From Marisa cornuarietis (taxonomy: Eukaryota; Mollusca; Gastropoda; Architaenioglossa; Ampullariidae), in NCBI GenBank assembly GCA_004794655.1, contig SMMW01000589.1, positions 310,001 to 374,000 of the forward strand: DNA of 64,000 nt. Direction: 5' to 3'. The position numbers and the translations under genes are program-made. This document shows positions 47,211 through 57,588 of the stretch, one piece after another (position 1 is the stretch's first letter; each line of letters starts with the position of its first letter). The notes under the pieces were generated by a model, which made no database searches, was not told the DNA's origin, and worked only from the letters and a program-made list of their open reading frames with translations.

Positions 47211-47401
47211 AGAGAGTTTGAGATCCACGACGCGTAGGGAGACGTGTGTGGCAACGAGAACGGCGAGCCTCTAAACCTACCCGTTGTGAGAAAGCGATTG
47301 GTTGGATTTTGTGAATGTGATGATGTAGGGCGCAAATTCCCGTGACGCTACAGGTTGCCGCTCCCGCACGCGTCGTGCGAGCCCTGAATCTCAAACTCTC
47401 T
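47211..47401 (-). mobile_element. 191-bp MITE, copy 2 (reverse)
   Basis: Same length and terminal repeats as 43563-43753, in opposite orientation. Its reverse complement shares GAGATTCAG, GCGGCAACCTGTAGCGTCAC and AACGGGTAGG with copy 1. Flanking triplets are AAA and AAT, an imperfect duplication. Confidence 0.85.
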
Positions 47402-48543
47402 AATAAGAGTGGACCGCCACCCTGGGGCAGCCAGGTCCACCGCTAAGGTTGAAATAGTATTCAGACACAAAGTAAGAACTTTGTTTGTGAGACAGAAGCC
47501 GGGGGTGGGGGAGGGTCTACTTCCTGTCTGACATAAACAGCGTCATTACGGACAGATATTATATTTACAGAAACACGAGTCTGTGAATTGTGGAGGTATT
47601 AGGTCAAGTCGAAACTTTCTTCACTGAAGTCTTCAAACGAGTTCAGCTGACTGTGCGTTTATGTGCAGGAAAACTTTTGACACTGCCACGTGTGCTGGGG
47701 AAGTGTGGAAATAGTCTATTGTGTAGTGTGACATTGAGAGGAGTGTTATTATTATTATTATTATTCTGAAGTCACATCAAAAACGATCTCGCGTTAATTT
47801 GTTGAACGAGTTTATTTGTGCATGTGCTAGCATGCCTGTGTGTGTGTGTAGCATGTGTGCAGACAATTTGCAAATACCATGAACTCTTGCCTCAGGAGGA
47901 TGCATGTGCGTGCTAAATAATCATGATAATCATTAGTATTAATAATGTACTATTGTGGCAAACTACAAACATTGTGCATTAGGAATAAAAAGGTTTTGTG
48001 ACTATATATAGGTTCCTCTAGGAACGTTTTAATTATAAACATTTATTTTACAGACTCTAAAAAGTTGCAGTTTCGCTATATGCTTTTATAGAAGCAGAAC
48101 ATATTTTTCGCGCAACTTATTACAAAAAGGCGGATTGTGGTGACTAAGAGGACTGTAGTGTAAAGAGTATTCCGGACACATCAGGATCGGACAATGTGGA
48201 TCTGCACTGGTATTAACAGAACCGCTGCTGGTTTCCACCACATTTAATGCTTGCATAGTGTTTTATAGTGTGTGAATATTTGTTAAATTTGTTAAATAAT
48301 TTGCGTATTTTTTACACAGCAATCTTTCCAGGGCTTAAGCATATAGCCAATACACTAATATAGACTGGGTCTACGTGTGCAACTTGTAGCCCACCAATCC
48401 CCCTGTGATCGCCCGACCGAGACCAATGCATGGTACACACACGGCCGCTGTTTGTCGGTTGTCGCTGTCGTCTTGCACTGCCACATAATCATTTGGTGCA
48501 GAGATGAGGCCAGGGCTTAAGCCTTTTCACACGCTTAACTAAG
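47402..48543. other. Non-coding DNA upstream of the new gene
   Basis: I see no gene. There is a short (TTA)n run at about 47747-47765 and AT-rich sequence. The last 100 bases before 48544 probably hold the promoter and 5' UTR of the gene that starts there (AACTAAGATGGCGG start-site context). Confidence 0.5.
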
Positions 48544-48572
48544 ATGGCGGAAGGTGCCCAGGCTTCCGACAG
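48544..48572 (+). CDS. Proposed first coding exon of a new gene
   Basis: ATG in the context TAAGATGGCGGAA opens nine codons (MAEGAQASD) plus two bases at a strong donor, AG|GTAAGG. It is too short to be noticed by length alone. The exon at 62718 enters with exactly the one base needed; the joined codon is AGC (Ser) and the frame then runs on through two further exons to the window end. The ATGGCGG start is typical of housekeeping promoters. The link across a 14.1 kb intron rests on phase agreement and on there being no other candidate, so it is an inference. Confidence 0.4.
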
Positions 48573-49017
48573 GTAAGGCTGTGTAGAATTCAAATCCTAC
48601 AAGCAAACTATTCTCGCCTCTGTTAGAAGAACAAATAAAACGAGTACCAACGTGAATTCAATGTAGTGTGGGTATATACATCTATACAGAGAAAATTTGA
48701 GCGAGATTAGAAACATTGAAGTGTTTACTAGACATAGTTTGCATTTGAATATAAACCATAACCGACATACGCTTTTTATTTATATCATGACTGGAACAGT
48801 GTGTATATATATTTATATATAAGAGCCATTCAGCTTCTTCCTAAGTGAAGGTTGAAAAAATCGTGTAAGACAAAGGTCGAAACACTCAAATTGCGTGATC
48901 TGTTCACAGTGAAAATCCCGTTTTGCTAGACGCAGTCTCTCTTGCCCGTTTAAGTAGAATACCCTCAGTTGCCACCACGACCGATAACTTTGGTACAAAA
49001 TCTTAGCCTAACTGATA

Positions 49018-49745
49018 CTTGTTGTTGTTGTTGTTGAAAAGGAAAGTGCTTCCACCTCTCGGTGATTTCGCACTGTGGGGGATGGGGTCTTTGGAGAATG
49101 TGGGTGTTGGGGAGGTGGGTGAGGGTTGGGGAGGTGTGGGGGAAGGGTTGCTGTTTTTGTGGCGCCAGAAATATTATTTACTCTTGCATGTGCCCTCTAT
49201 CTTTGTTGGTGTCTAGGTTTGCCAAGTCTGCATTGGTGCTGTACTGTGTTTGTGTTCTCTTTACCTGTTGTTAATCTAAGAGGTCTGCCAAGTTTGCTTT
49301 GGGTGGATACAGTGCTATACTGCACTCTTTTCCTGCTGCTGCTACTTACTATCAGTGTTAGGGGTCCTGCCACGTCCGCCGTGGTGGTGTATTGTGGTGG
49401 TTTACTGGGTTCCATGTGCTGCTTTAAATTTTTTTGTTAGCTTTCTGGGGTTTTTTCCATGCAGATGGCTATGTTATCCTGTTTTACCCCTTATGCCTAT
49501 GTTATATTAGTCTAGAGTTTGGGTGGCTTGTTGCTATATTGGTGCTACTAGTGACAGTACATTATTCCATAGGTTTTTTTTCTGTTGTCATTTTATAGGC
49601 TTTACGCTTATACTGGCATTCTAATTTATTTTACACAATACTAGCAGTGATCATTTTTTTAAAATTCATATCACAATACAGTACAGCAGTGCAATACACT
49701 AACATAGCTCCCACATAGATAAGAAGGAAAAAAAAAGAAACAAAT

Positions 49746-49785
<40 letters not shown>

Positions 49786-49995
49786 CACACTTTTACATAT
49801 TCTTCCCTCATTCCTTCTACCTTTGCTTGATTACAATGCACAAATAAAATTGCATTACATAAAATAAAAAAAATTCTTTTAACTTAATTATCGTCGCAGA
49901 TGTATATGTGCTAAATTTTATCTGCATATTTTAACTGATTTTAAACTATTATCTACACACGCATTTTTTTTTAAAAATTGTTTTGCTCGAAAATT
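49018..49995. other. Low-complexity spacer with (TTG)n and (CA)n
   Basis: (TTG)5-6 at 49018-49035, G-rich sequence to about 49150, and a (CA)n run at 49749-49783. Open frames at 49019-49440 are G/T-rich and have no motif. The (TTG)n could be the tail of another lost minus-strand retroelement. Confidence 0.45.
49749..49783 (+). repeat. (CA)n microsatellite
   Basis: About 17 uninterrupted CA units. Confidence 0.9.
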
Positions 49996-50009
49996 TTTTT
50001 TTTTTCGCA

Positions 50010-50343
50010 GGCTGACTACATATGCCTCAGGCTACAAATACCTTCTAACAACTCTATATTTGTGAACTCTTAAATAGTCTATCCTCTTTATAGATTTGTT
50101 TTCCATTATAGTTGTTTTATATACTTTTAAACCTCCCACCTTATTGAAGACAATATTGGTTTATGAATTACCAAAAACATACAATAGTCTCTTCAGCTAT
50201 CAAGGTTTCAAGGCTAACTAGGTTCTGTGGAACAGGCAGACTACATGAGCCTCAGGCTGCAAGTACCTTCTTACACCTCAATTTCTTGTGAGCTCTTAAA
50301 TAGTCTTTTTAGGTTTAGGTTTCCCATTAGTTCTATCATGGTG
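50010..50343 (-). repeat. Two diverged copies of a 3' UTR module of the L1/Tx1-like LINE
   Basis: Blocks at about 50010-50125 and 50236-50343 share ACTACATRWGCCTCAGGCT, CTTCTWACA and GARCTCTTAAATAGTCT in the same order, about 226 bases apart. They lie just beyond the end of the LINE's last reading frame (50373, minus strand), so they are probably tandem 3' UTR units. Confidence 0.55.
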
Positions 50344-50372
50344 TGCATTTACCAAGGTGTGAAGAGATTTCT

Positions 50373-51285
50373 TTATGGTTCCCATTGCTGATCAAAGGCT
50401 GCTAATTCCATGTTGCTAAGAGCTATGTGTCTTTCCACTTTCATTTGTCTGTGTAATTCTTGTAAAAAGTTATCTATATTTAGAGTTCTTGTGCTAAATC
50501 TTGATTTATATATGTAGAATTTTGCCAGTAATATTATGCTGTCCATTATTTTATCAGTCTGGGTATTTTCACTATAGCCAAATAAGATAAGTGTAGTAGT
50601 GAATTTGAAATCATTTACGTGTTTACAGTTATTATTGATTCTCTTTTCTAGCGTTGCCCATAATTCTTGAACTAAGTTACATTTCAAAAATATATGTTCA
50701 ATCGTCTCTTTTTCTTGGTTACAAAAGGTGCATAGGTTGTCCTTTAAAACTTTCATCTCTTTTAAGATAATATTTGTAGCTAATACCCTATGCACAAGTC
50801 TAACCTGGAACCATTTATATTTAATTTCTTGAATTTTATTTATTTTCAAAAAAATACTTTAAAAGTTTAATTCGCTCTGCAGCTTTTTAGTCCATTTTTG
50901 GCGACAGTTTGGTTCATACTCATTATCATTTAATATATTGTAGTAGGGTTTTGAACCTTTCCTTTGAGAAAGTATTAGTTTTAAAGAGAATTGTAATTCG
51001 GTTTTTATATTTTCTTCTATGGGAACATTTTTATGCTTTAAATACTTTTTCCCTGCTTCTACACAACTCAGAAATTCTAGAAAATTTGTATTTAGCTGGT
51101 AGAGTTGTTTAAAGTATTCGTATGTAAGAAATCTTCCCTTTTCGTCAAGTAAATCTTTTATGCTAAATATATTTTTTGCCAGCCAATCTTTATAAATAAA
51201 GGGCTTACCATCAATCTTGATGTCCGCATTATAAAAGAGGGGTTCTGCTAAGAGTTTGTCAGCCGTATCTATTTTAACTTTATTT
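50373..51285 (-). pseudogene. L1/Tx1-like ORF2 C-terminal region
   Basis: From the insertion border (51285) the minus strand continues the host frame: DTADKLLAEPLFYNADIKID, then LAKNIFSIKDLLDEKGRF. A stop lies near 50865. The next frame carries WFQVRLVHRVLATN and the zinc-knuckle CTFCNQEKETIEHIFLKC, the usual C-terminus of L1/Tx1 ORF2 proteins. It ends DQQWEP at a TAA (50373). Rejoining both sides of the insertion would restore continuity of the region. Confidence 0.8.
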
Positions 51286-51301
51286 TTGAAAGATCTATAT
51301 G

Positions 51302-53038
51302 TTGTTGTTGTTGTCGGTCACTCAAATGGATACGCCTGCCTCTTGTACAAATGATGCTGTGCGCCGCAGGTCCTCTAGACTGCCGTGTAGCTTCCTTGAT
51401 ATCGGCGTCTCATCAGTCCAGATGCGGTGTCTGAGGTCTTCGTGTATGGGGCATTCTTGCAGTAGATGTTTTGTTGTCTGGCTGTCTGTCTGGCACGGGC
51501 ATCTGTCCGTCTGGCCGATCCGGAGTTTGGTGTATAGGTGGTGATTGAGACGGTTGTGGCCTGTCCTCAGTCTGAAAATAATGACCTGTTCGGCCCTTGT
51601 GAGCAGGTAGTATGGGTCGTTCTGGTTGAAACGTGGGTGCTGCTGTAGCCATTTGTTATGCTGTTTGGCCTTGATGATGGTTTTGACTTCATTGAAGGTG
51701 GTGGACTTGTCTTGCTGCTCTTTTGTGGATCCTTCCTTGGCAAGAGTGTCTGCGGCTTCGTTGCCAAATACACCGCAGTGGGAGGGAATCCACTGTAAGA
51801 CGACTGTGTGGTTTCTGCATAAGGAGGAGAGAGCAGTGGTCAGGGCGTTCAATTCCTTGTCTCTGGCAGTCTGTAAGGCCTGTAGAACAGATAGTGCATC
51901 TGTAAAGAAGACGATGTTGGAGGTGTCTGGGCTGTTCTCAATGTGGGTGGCACCGGTCTGAATGGCCACTACTTCCGCTTTGAAGTTGGTGGAATAGAGG
52001 CCGGTTGTGAGGGAGAGGCGGTCTTCTTTTCCTCCTGGATACCGAATGAAGATTCCGGCACCACCCTTCTTCACGGCTTGTTCCGCTGATCCGTCAGTGT
52101 ACACATGAGTCCACTGGTCTTGTGGGAAGTTGCTGTGGATATACTCCAGAGTACAGGACTTTTTCGCAGTGTCGTCTTGGGAATCTTTCTTGCCGACACC
52201 ATGGATGTTGCAGTGGATCAGGGGGAAAGCAGATTCATTCCATGCTGGGTTTGTCCGGTATAGGGGGATCTCTCTGGGGTCTTGTTCCAAGATATCTTGG
52301 TGTTTTCGTTCAAGGATCCTCGTCTGATGGATGAAACTTCCCCTTTTCAGCCTTCCCTTCGTCGGCTGAGCCAGCCTGATTCTCATGGGGTGATTTGGAA
52401 GTCTCTTGAACTTGGCGGCTTGGACGAGTATCTTTGTATCACGTCGGTCCTCGAGTGGTCCCAACCCTGTGATTGTTTCCAGTTCCTGTATGGGCGTAAA
52501 TTTCATGGCTCCAGTGATGAGTCTGGTTGCTTGGTTCTGAACCTTGCTGATCTTTTCAAAGTTGGATTTTGCTGCCGTGCCCCATGCTGTCATGCCATAC
52601 TCTAGGACTGGTCTAACCCTTCCGGTGTACAGCTTCTTGAGGATTTTGTCATCCGCGCCCCAGTTCGTGCCAGCCAACTTCTTCATAAGTGCAAGTCGCT
52701 CCTTGGCTCTGGCTTCAACCTTCTTGGTCTGAGGTTTCCACGTAAGTCTCTTGTCGAAGGTCACCCCAAGGTAAGTAGGGTTGTCCTCCAGTGGGAGGAT
52801 CTGTCCATCGAACTTCAGAGTGGCCTTTTGTTCCCTAGTGGACAGACTAAAGATAGTGTAGGTGGTCTTTTTGGGGTTGATTTTGACAAGCCATCTCTTC
52901 GTCCAATCCTGTAGGACATTTAGTGTCTCTTGGAGTTGGTAGTTGGCAGTTGTCAGGTGTTCTTCTGTGCACCAGAGGACCAGGTCGTCTGCGTATATGG
53001 CTCCTTGGACATTTCGGGGGAGGTCCTTGATGATGTCG
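51302..53038 (-). mobile_element. 5'-truncated I-group LINE with RNase H, inserted in the L1/Tx1-like element
   Basis: The insert is flanked by the 16-bp direct repeat TTGAAAGATCTATATG (51286-51301 and 53039-53054), a clear target duplication. On the minus strand its 3' end is a (CAA)n tail. It encodes the last part of a reverse transcriptase (IYADDLVLWCTEEHLTTAN, YLGVTFDKRLTWKPQ), then a full RNase H: VYTDGSAEQ, AEVVAIQTGA, FFTDALSVLQAL and NEAADTLAKE, giving all acidic catalytic positions. A Cys/His region (CPCQTDSQTTKHLLQECP) closes the protein. The frame is uninterrupted from the border to the stop at 51322. The 5' part, with endonuclease and RT N-terminus, is missing, so the copy was dead on arrival. 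Confidence 0.93.
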
Positions 53039-53054
53039 TTGAAAGATCTATATG

Positions 53055-55118
53055 AAAGTAGAACTTCCTTCCAAAACAAGTTGACTCTTTTGTAAGGTAG
53101 CTCACTGCCCAGCTGCTCCAAGTAATTAATTTCTGGTACTACAGTTTGGATCATATTTGTCCATCTATGTTCACTAAATTTTAGTTTTCTAATCCATGAT
53201 AATTTTAAAGCCAAAATAGAGGATGATAAGTCAGGAATACCCAGACCACCATTAGCAATGCATTTGGTACTAGTTTTTCTACTTATTTTATCTGGTTTTT
53301 TATTCCATACAAAAACATAGATTAAAGATTGTAGTTTATTAATAAGATAGTCTGGTGGGTTTGGCAATAGTAACCAGAGGTATGTTAATTTTGAAAGTAT
53401 GACAGATTTTAGTATAGCAATTCTACCTATAGGTGTTAAAATTCTTTTCATCCATGTTTTCATAAGGTATATGATTTCTTCAAATTTATTTTCATAATTT
53501 ATTTTTTGCAAGTTTTTAAGTTGTTTGTTAGCCATATGCCTAATATTTTAAATGATGGAGGGTTCCATTTAATTTTGAGTTCAGGCATAAATTTTATTGA
53601 GCTATTTTTGAGGCTTCCTAGCCAAATTGCTTCTGTTTTATCATAGTTAATTTTTAGTCCTGATACTTTGCCAAATGTATCTACTACTCCTAAAATTTTT
53701 TCGAATGACGTTTGGTCGCCCTTTAGAAAAATTTGAGTGTCATCCGCAAACTGCGATATTTTGTGTTCCACGTGATTAATTTCAATTCCAGATATATGTG
53801 TATCTGTTCGTGTCATTATACCTAGAATTTCTGCACAGAGTATGAACAAGTAAGGCGAAATTGGGTCTCCCTGCCTACATCCTCTTTGAATTGGGAACCA
53901 TGAACTGACTTTTCCATTTATTAAAACAGCTGACTTAATGTTGGAATAAAATGCCTGAATCCACTTAAGTATGTCAGGTCCAAAACCAAACAAGTGCATC
54001 ACTTTGTGCATAAATTTCCAATCAACCGAGTCGAATGCTTTTTCAAAATCCAGAGATAATAATAAACCGGGTTGTTTATTGGTATTAAGGTAATCAATTA
54101 TATCATAAGTGAGTCTAATGTTGTCACCTATATATCTATTTGGTATGAAGTATGTCTGGTCTGGATGTATTATGTTTGGTAATACTGATTTTATTCGTTT
54201 AGCAATACAGCAAGATCCAATTTTATATACAACATTTAGAAGCGTTATTGGTCGCCAATTTTTCAAGTATTCTCTTGGTTTATCTCCTTTCGGTATGCAG
54301 ATAATGATACATTCTTTGTGGGAAGGGGACATCTCTCCTTTGTGAAACCCTTCGTTTATGGCTCTTACTATAAGGTTTCCTATTTTTTTCCAAAAGAATT
54401 TAAAAAATTCAGCCCGAAAGCCGTCTGTCCCTGGACTTTTTCCATTTTTCATGTTTTTAAGAGCATTTGTTGCCTCTACTAGATTAATTTCCCCTTCAAG
54501 CTTCTCAGCCTCTTGCCTATGAAGCTTTGGTATTTTCTTTGCTAAAGTAGTAATTTCAGTATCTGTTGCTTGTTTCTGCTTATATAGATCTTCATAATAG
54601 CGTTTCGTTTCATTTATAATTTGCAAGTCGTCGGTAATTACCGATCCATCATCTAGTACTAGTTTAGCTATGTGTTTGTTTACATAATGTCTGTTTTCTA
54701 ATCCACAAAAATATTTGGATGGCTTCTCTCCATCTGCAGCCCATCGTGCTCTTGCTCTTATTACTACTCCCTCCATTCTTTTATCTCTTATTCTTGTTAA
54801 CTCTTCCTTAAGTTTGCTCAGGTTTTCTTTTTCGTCTTCAGGATTCTCAAGCTTACTTTCTAGCTGATTTATGTTTTCTTCTAAAATTCTTTCTCTCATT
54901 GATGTGGCCTTCTTTTTCATTGTTGCATAAGCTATTGTCTTTCCTCTGATTAACATTAACAGAACTTCTAGGAATGTTTGGTCTGAGATTGTGAACTGTA
55001 TTTGGTCATAGGGTATTTGATTTACCTTTTCCTTTATGTAAACTGGAATCGCATATTGTGCTATCGTTTCGTCTATTAATTTGTTTACTTCGTTGACATA
55101 GACGGTATCTTGAAGCAA
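53055..55118 (-). pseudogene. L1/Tx1-like reverse transcriptase
   Basis: The frame 55118-53499 encodes a long helical N-terminal part, then RT blocks: NGKSPGTDGFRAEFFKFFW, KNWRPITLLNVVYKI, LLSLDFEKAFDSVDW, GCRQGDPISPYLF and SQFADDTQIFL. The catalytic Asp pair is present. A one-base frame change near 53520 moves the reading to the frame that starts at 53535 (MANKQLKNLQ) and goes on through KRILTPIGRIAILKSVILSK to the insertion border. Because the inserted LINE happens to be in the same frame, a 737-codon chimeric frame results (53535-51322). Confidence 0.88.
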
Positions 55119-55133
55119 AGAGCAATTAAATTT

Positions 55134-55640
55134 CTAAAAAGTTCTATTTTTCTCATTCTTGGTTAGCTTTAGGTTAAGTGTAATAATAGAGTGATCTGTT
55201 CTATAACCACTAAGTATATCCGCACTGGCCACCCAGTCTATTAGTGCATCGTTTACTAGGAAAAAGTCCAGCCTACTTAACTGTGTAGGGGTCGATCTAC
55301 GCCAAGTATATTTTTTACAGTCAGGGTTTAGTTCTCTCCACACATCGCTGAGTTTCAATTTATCCATTAGTGATATAACCTCTGCCTGAGAGCGTGGATT
55401 ATTTATGTGTTTATAATTATAGTAGTCAAGGCAAGGTCTTAAAACTAAATTCCAGTCTCCAGCTAAAATACAGTGAGGAATTTTACTCTCTGTAATGTGC
55501 TTTTCTAATTCTTTGTAGAATGTTGGATTGTCTTTGTTTGGTCGATAGATATTAACCAAAAGGATATCTCTATTTTCTATCTTTACCGTGATTATAATAT
55601 GGTTTCCACGTATATCTTTATGGACTTTCTTGACTTTAAA
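55134..55640 (-). pseudogene. L1/Tx1-like endonuclease, C-terminal half
   Basis: The minus strand reads VNIYRPNKDNPTFYKELEKH, CILAGDWNLVLRPCLDY (GDWN motif), then SRLDFFLVNDALID (the RIDxxxVS-type block) and GYRTDHSIITL (the SDH-type His). These are the later catalytic motifs of AP-endonuclease-like domains. The earlier motifs are lacking, and similarity stops near 55640. A stop (55134) separates it from the RT frame that starts 16 bases later. Confidence 0.8.
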
Positions 55641-55714
55641 TTCAACATAAATATAGCTTTAACATAAATATGAATGGAATACAAATGTAAAAAGAGAGCT
55701 ATCATAAGCTACTG

Positions 55715-55757
<43 letters not shown>

Positions 55758-56165
55758 AAGATCAGAGGTAGATAAGCAAAACCTACCCACTTATAAACAG
55801 TTAAATCCGCTGGAACAGTTGGAAGTCCCGATGTCTGAATAAGTGACTTTTCATACTGTCAATGTGCGAGTGAAGACAAATGGTAACTGGCGAAAGCGAT
55901 CTCCAGCTTAAGTCTGTATTTACCGGCTGATCTTCGGCCAGAGGGTTCCGGACACGGTCCACAGCTGTCACGCGAAATGTTGAGTACACCAAGATCTCAC
56001 ACATCCCCCTGCACCCCATGCGACCCTACCACTCTTGACGGTATCGAGTATTCACACAAAGGAAGGTACAGAAACATCCGTATCGATAAGATTACACATC
56101 CTCATGCCCTCAAAAAAAAAAAAAAAACTGCACACAGTAAACTTGCTTGTTGGATAACATCATGG
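55641..56165. other. Unexplained segment inside the LINE, with (CA)n
   Basis: It replaces the missing N-terminal endonuclease region. It contains a (CA)n tract at 55717-55757 and, on the minus strand, a 72-codon frame (56019-55801) ending HSHIDSMKSHLFRHRDF. That tail resembles the last residues of several non-LTR reverse transcriptases. It may be the scrap of yet another element. A T15-type run lies at about 56110-56125. Confidence 0.35.
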
Positions 56166-56169
56166 TCTA

Positions 56170-57187
56170 TCAGGTTCTCAGTACGTCACCAGTTGTGAGA
56201 TCAATAATTAAAGATACTCCCGATGAGGAAGTTGAAGGAAGCGACATTAACTCTGTCAATGACTTAATTTCTCTTACCCTGTGGTCCGTTGATAATTTTA
56301 CGAGAATTTTCCCGTTTTTTGACCACATCTCAGTCACATTCGGATGGTCTCGGGCACGGGATAGCAGTGCATATCGTTGTTTTGTTAGGTCCTCAGTAAT
56401 AAGTATCCTTGTGCCCTTCAATTTTCTTCTGTTTTGGATCACCATTTCTGTGACCTTTCTCGAGAGAAAACGAGCGATCACTGGCCTTGGTTTAGTTTCA
56501 CCCTCATTGCTCCTGCTCATTTTTTTCCCTAGTCTATGCACCACTTCGATGTCGATCGTTAGGGCGTATTTGGTCCAGGTCAAGTTTGTTGTTTAGAATA
56601 TTTAGAACCTGTGCCTGACACGTTTCTGTGATCTCTTTGTCTACTTCAGGCACCCCAAAAATCCTGACGTTATTTCGCCTTGTGAATTGTTCTAGACTGT
56701 CTGTCCTGCTTTGGGCTGTAGTCGCTTGTAGCTTGGCTTCTTCCACTACTCGCTTCAGTTCGCTGTTTTCAGCCTTTGATTTTTCCAACTCTTTTTTTAT
56801 TGAGTCGTTTTCTTGTCTAAGTTCGAAGACCACTCCTTTCAGTTCATCCACCTCTTGAACTAGCTTATCCAGAGAGTTTATGATTACTCCGAGTCTCTTC
56901 CATACGCCCGATAATGAAATCTCACAACCCTCCGACTCCCTCGTACTCACCGAGGCATGGAGTGCAGACACGGCAACTGCGGCCGACGCCATTTTACCGG
57001 TGACTGGGAAAATGTCGCAAATTGAGGGAGTCGACTGATTTCTTTGTGATCTGCGAGGCTGAGACAAGGGGTGTCTTTCTCTACCACCAAGATCAGCAAC
57101 AGGTGTAGTACTGCCGGCCGACTGACTTAAACCGCGTTGTACCGGCTGAATGTTTGCTGGATTCTTGCCCTTCTTGTCCTTGACCAT
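56170..57187 (-). pseudogene. L1/Tx1-like ORF1 (coiled coil plus RRM-like)
   Basis: ATG at 57187 (MVKDKKGKNPANI), a basic Ser/Pro-rich N-terminus, then a heptad-rich coiled coil (about residues 100-165: LDKLVQEVDELKGVVFELRQ and onward). The RRM-like RNA-binding start FTRRNNVRIFGVPE follows. A frame change near 56580 moves to the second frame (56583-56170), with VVHRLGKK, RPVIARFLSRKV and the C-terminal domain. This is the architecture of L1/Tx1 ORF1 nucleic-acid chaperones, which coat element RNA. One frameshift makes it non-functional. Confidence 0.85.
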
Positions 57188-57365
57188 GTTGATCCCTGTT
57201 GTGGGTTTACCTGCATTCTACCGAATTTTAAACCAAAAGCACTTTTTAAGAATAATAAATCCCATGGCAGATAGGCAGACACCTCCAACTGGAAACACTA
57301 GGTGCACACAGAGAACATTTTGCGTGGTAAAAATACTAATAAATTAAATTACACACGACAAGAAA

Positions 57366-57575
57366 ATGTTGCGCACTCCTGTGTCTGTTCACCTCCTATT
57401 ATTCCATAGTTATTTGGGTGGGTTGAGGCAGTTACTAAGATTTAACACCATTCTATATTTATCTAGGAGATGTTTTAGTTCTTCTCTTTCTGGTTTGTTT
57501 TCATTGCATTCCAACTGTACACGTGAGGTGCTAAGTTTATCCCCACAGGCACATGAAGGGGGGAGGGTGGTCTTT
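57366..57575 (-). pseudogene. 3' part of an older I-group LINE, split by the RTE-like insertion
   Basis: The minus strand reads PPSCACGDKLSTSRVQLECN, then REELKHLLDKYRMVLNLSNC, the Cys-rich end that follows RNase H in I-group elements. The stretch immediately before it (NGEYFTRGKDHP) lies on the other side of the 3177-bp insertion at 60767-60847. The shared AAAGACCACCCTCC is the duplicated target site. A frame change in the C-run next to the junction is visible. Confidence 0.8.
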
Positions 57576-57588
57576 CTTCTTCTTCTTC

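Larger units (their letters stand above)
50000..57190 (-). mobile_element. L1/Tx1-like non-LTR retrotransposon, broken and interrupted
   Basis: On the minus strand, in order: ORF1 (57187-56170), part of an endonuclease (about 55640-55134), the reverse transcriptase (55118-53055) and a C-terminal zinc-knuckle region (51285-50373). A 1737-bp insertion of another LINE at 51302-53038 splits it. The N-terminal endonuclease half is missing, and its place (55.65-56.16 kb) is taken by unrelated sequence. ORF2 has at least three frame breaks. The RT core GCRQGDPISPYLFILCAEIL with QFADDTQIFL and the ORF1 type place it near the L1/Tx1 group. Confidence 0.85.

Noticed and set aside
46755..47394. Long minus-strand frames of 119 and 154 codons
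   Set aside because: They run through an LTR-like region and the MITE; no motif, and the copy at 43570-43755 gives similar artefacts.
49019..49440. Gly/Val-rich and Leu/Cys-rich + frames
   Set aside because: G/T-rich low-complexity translation.
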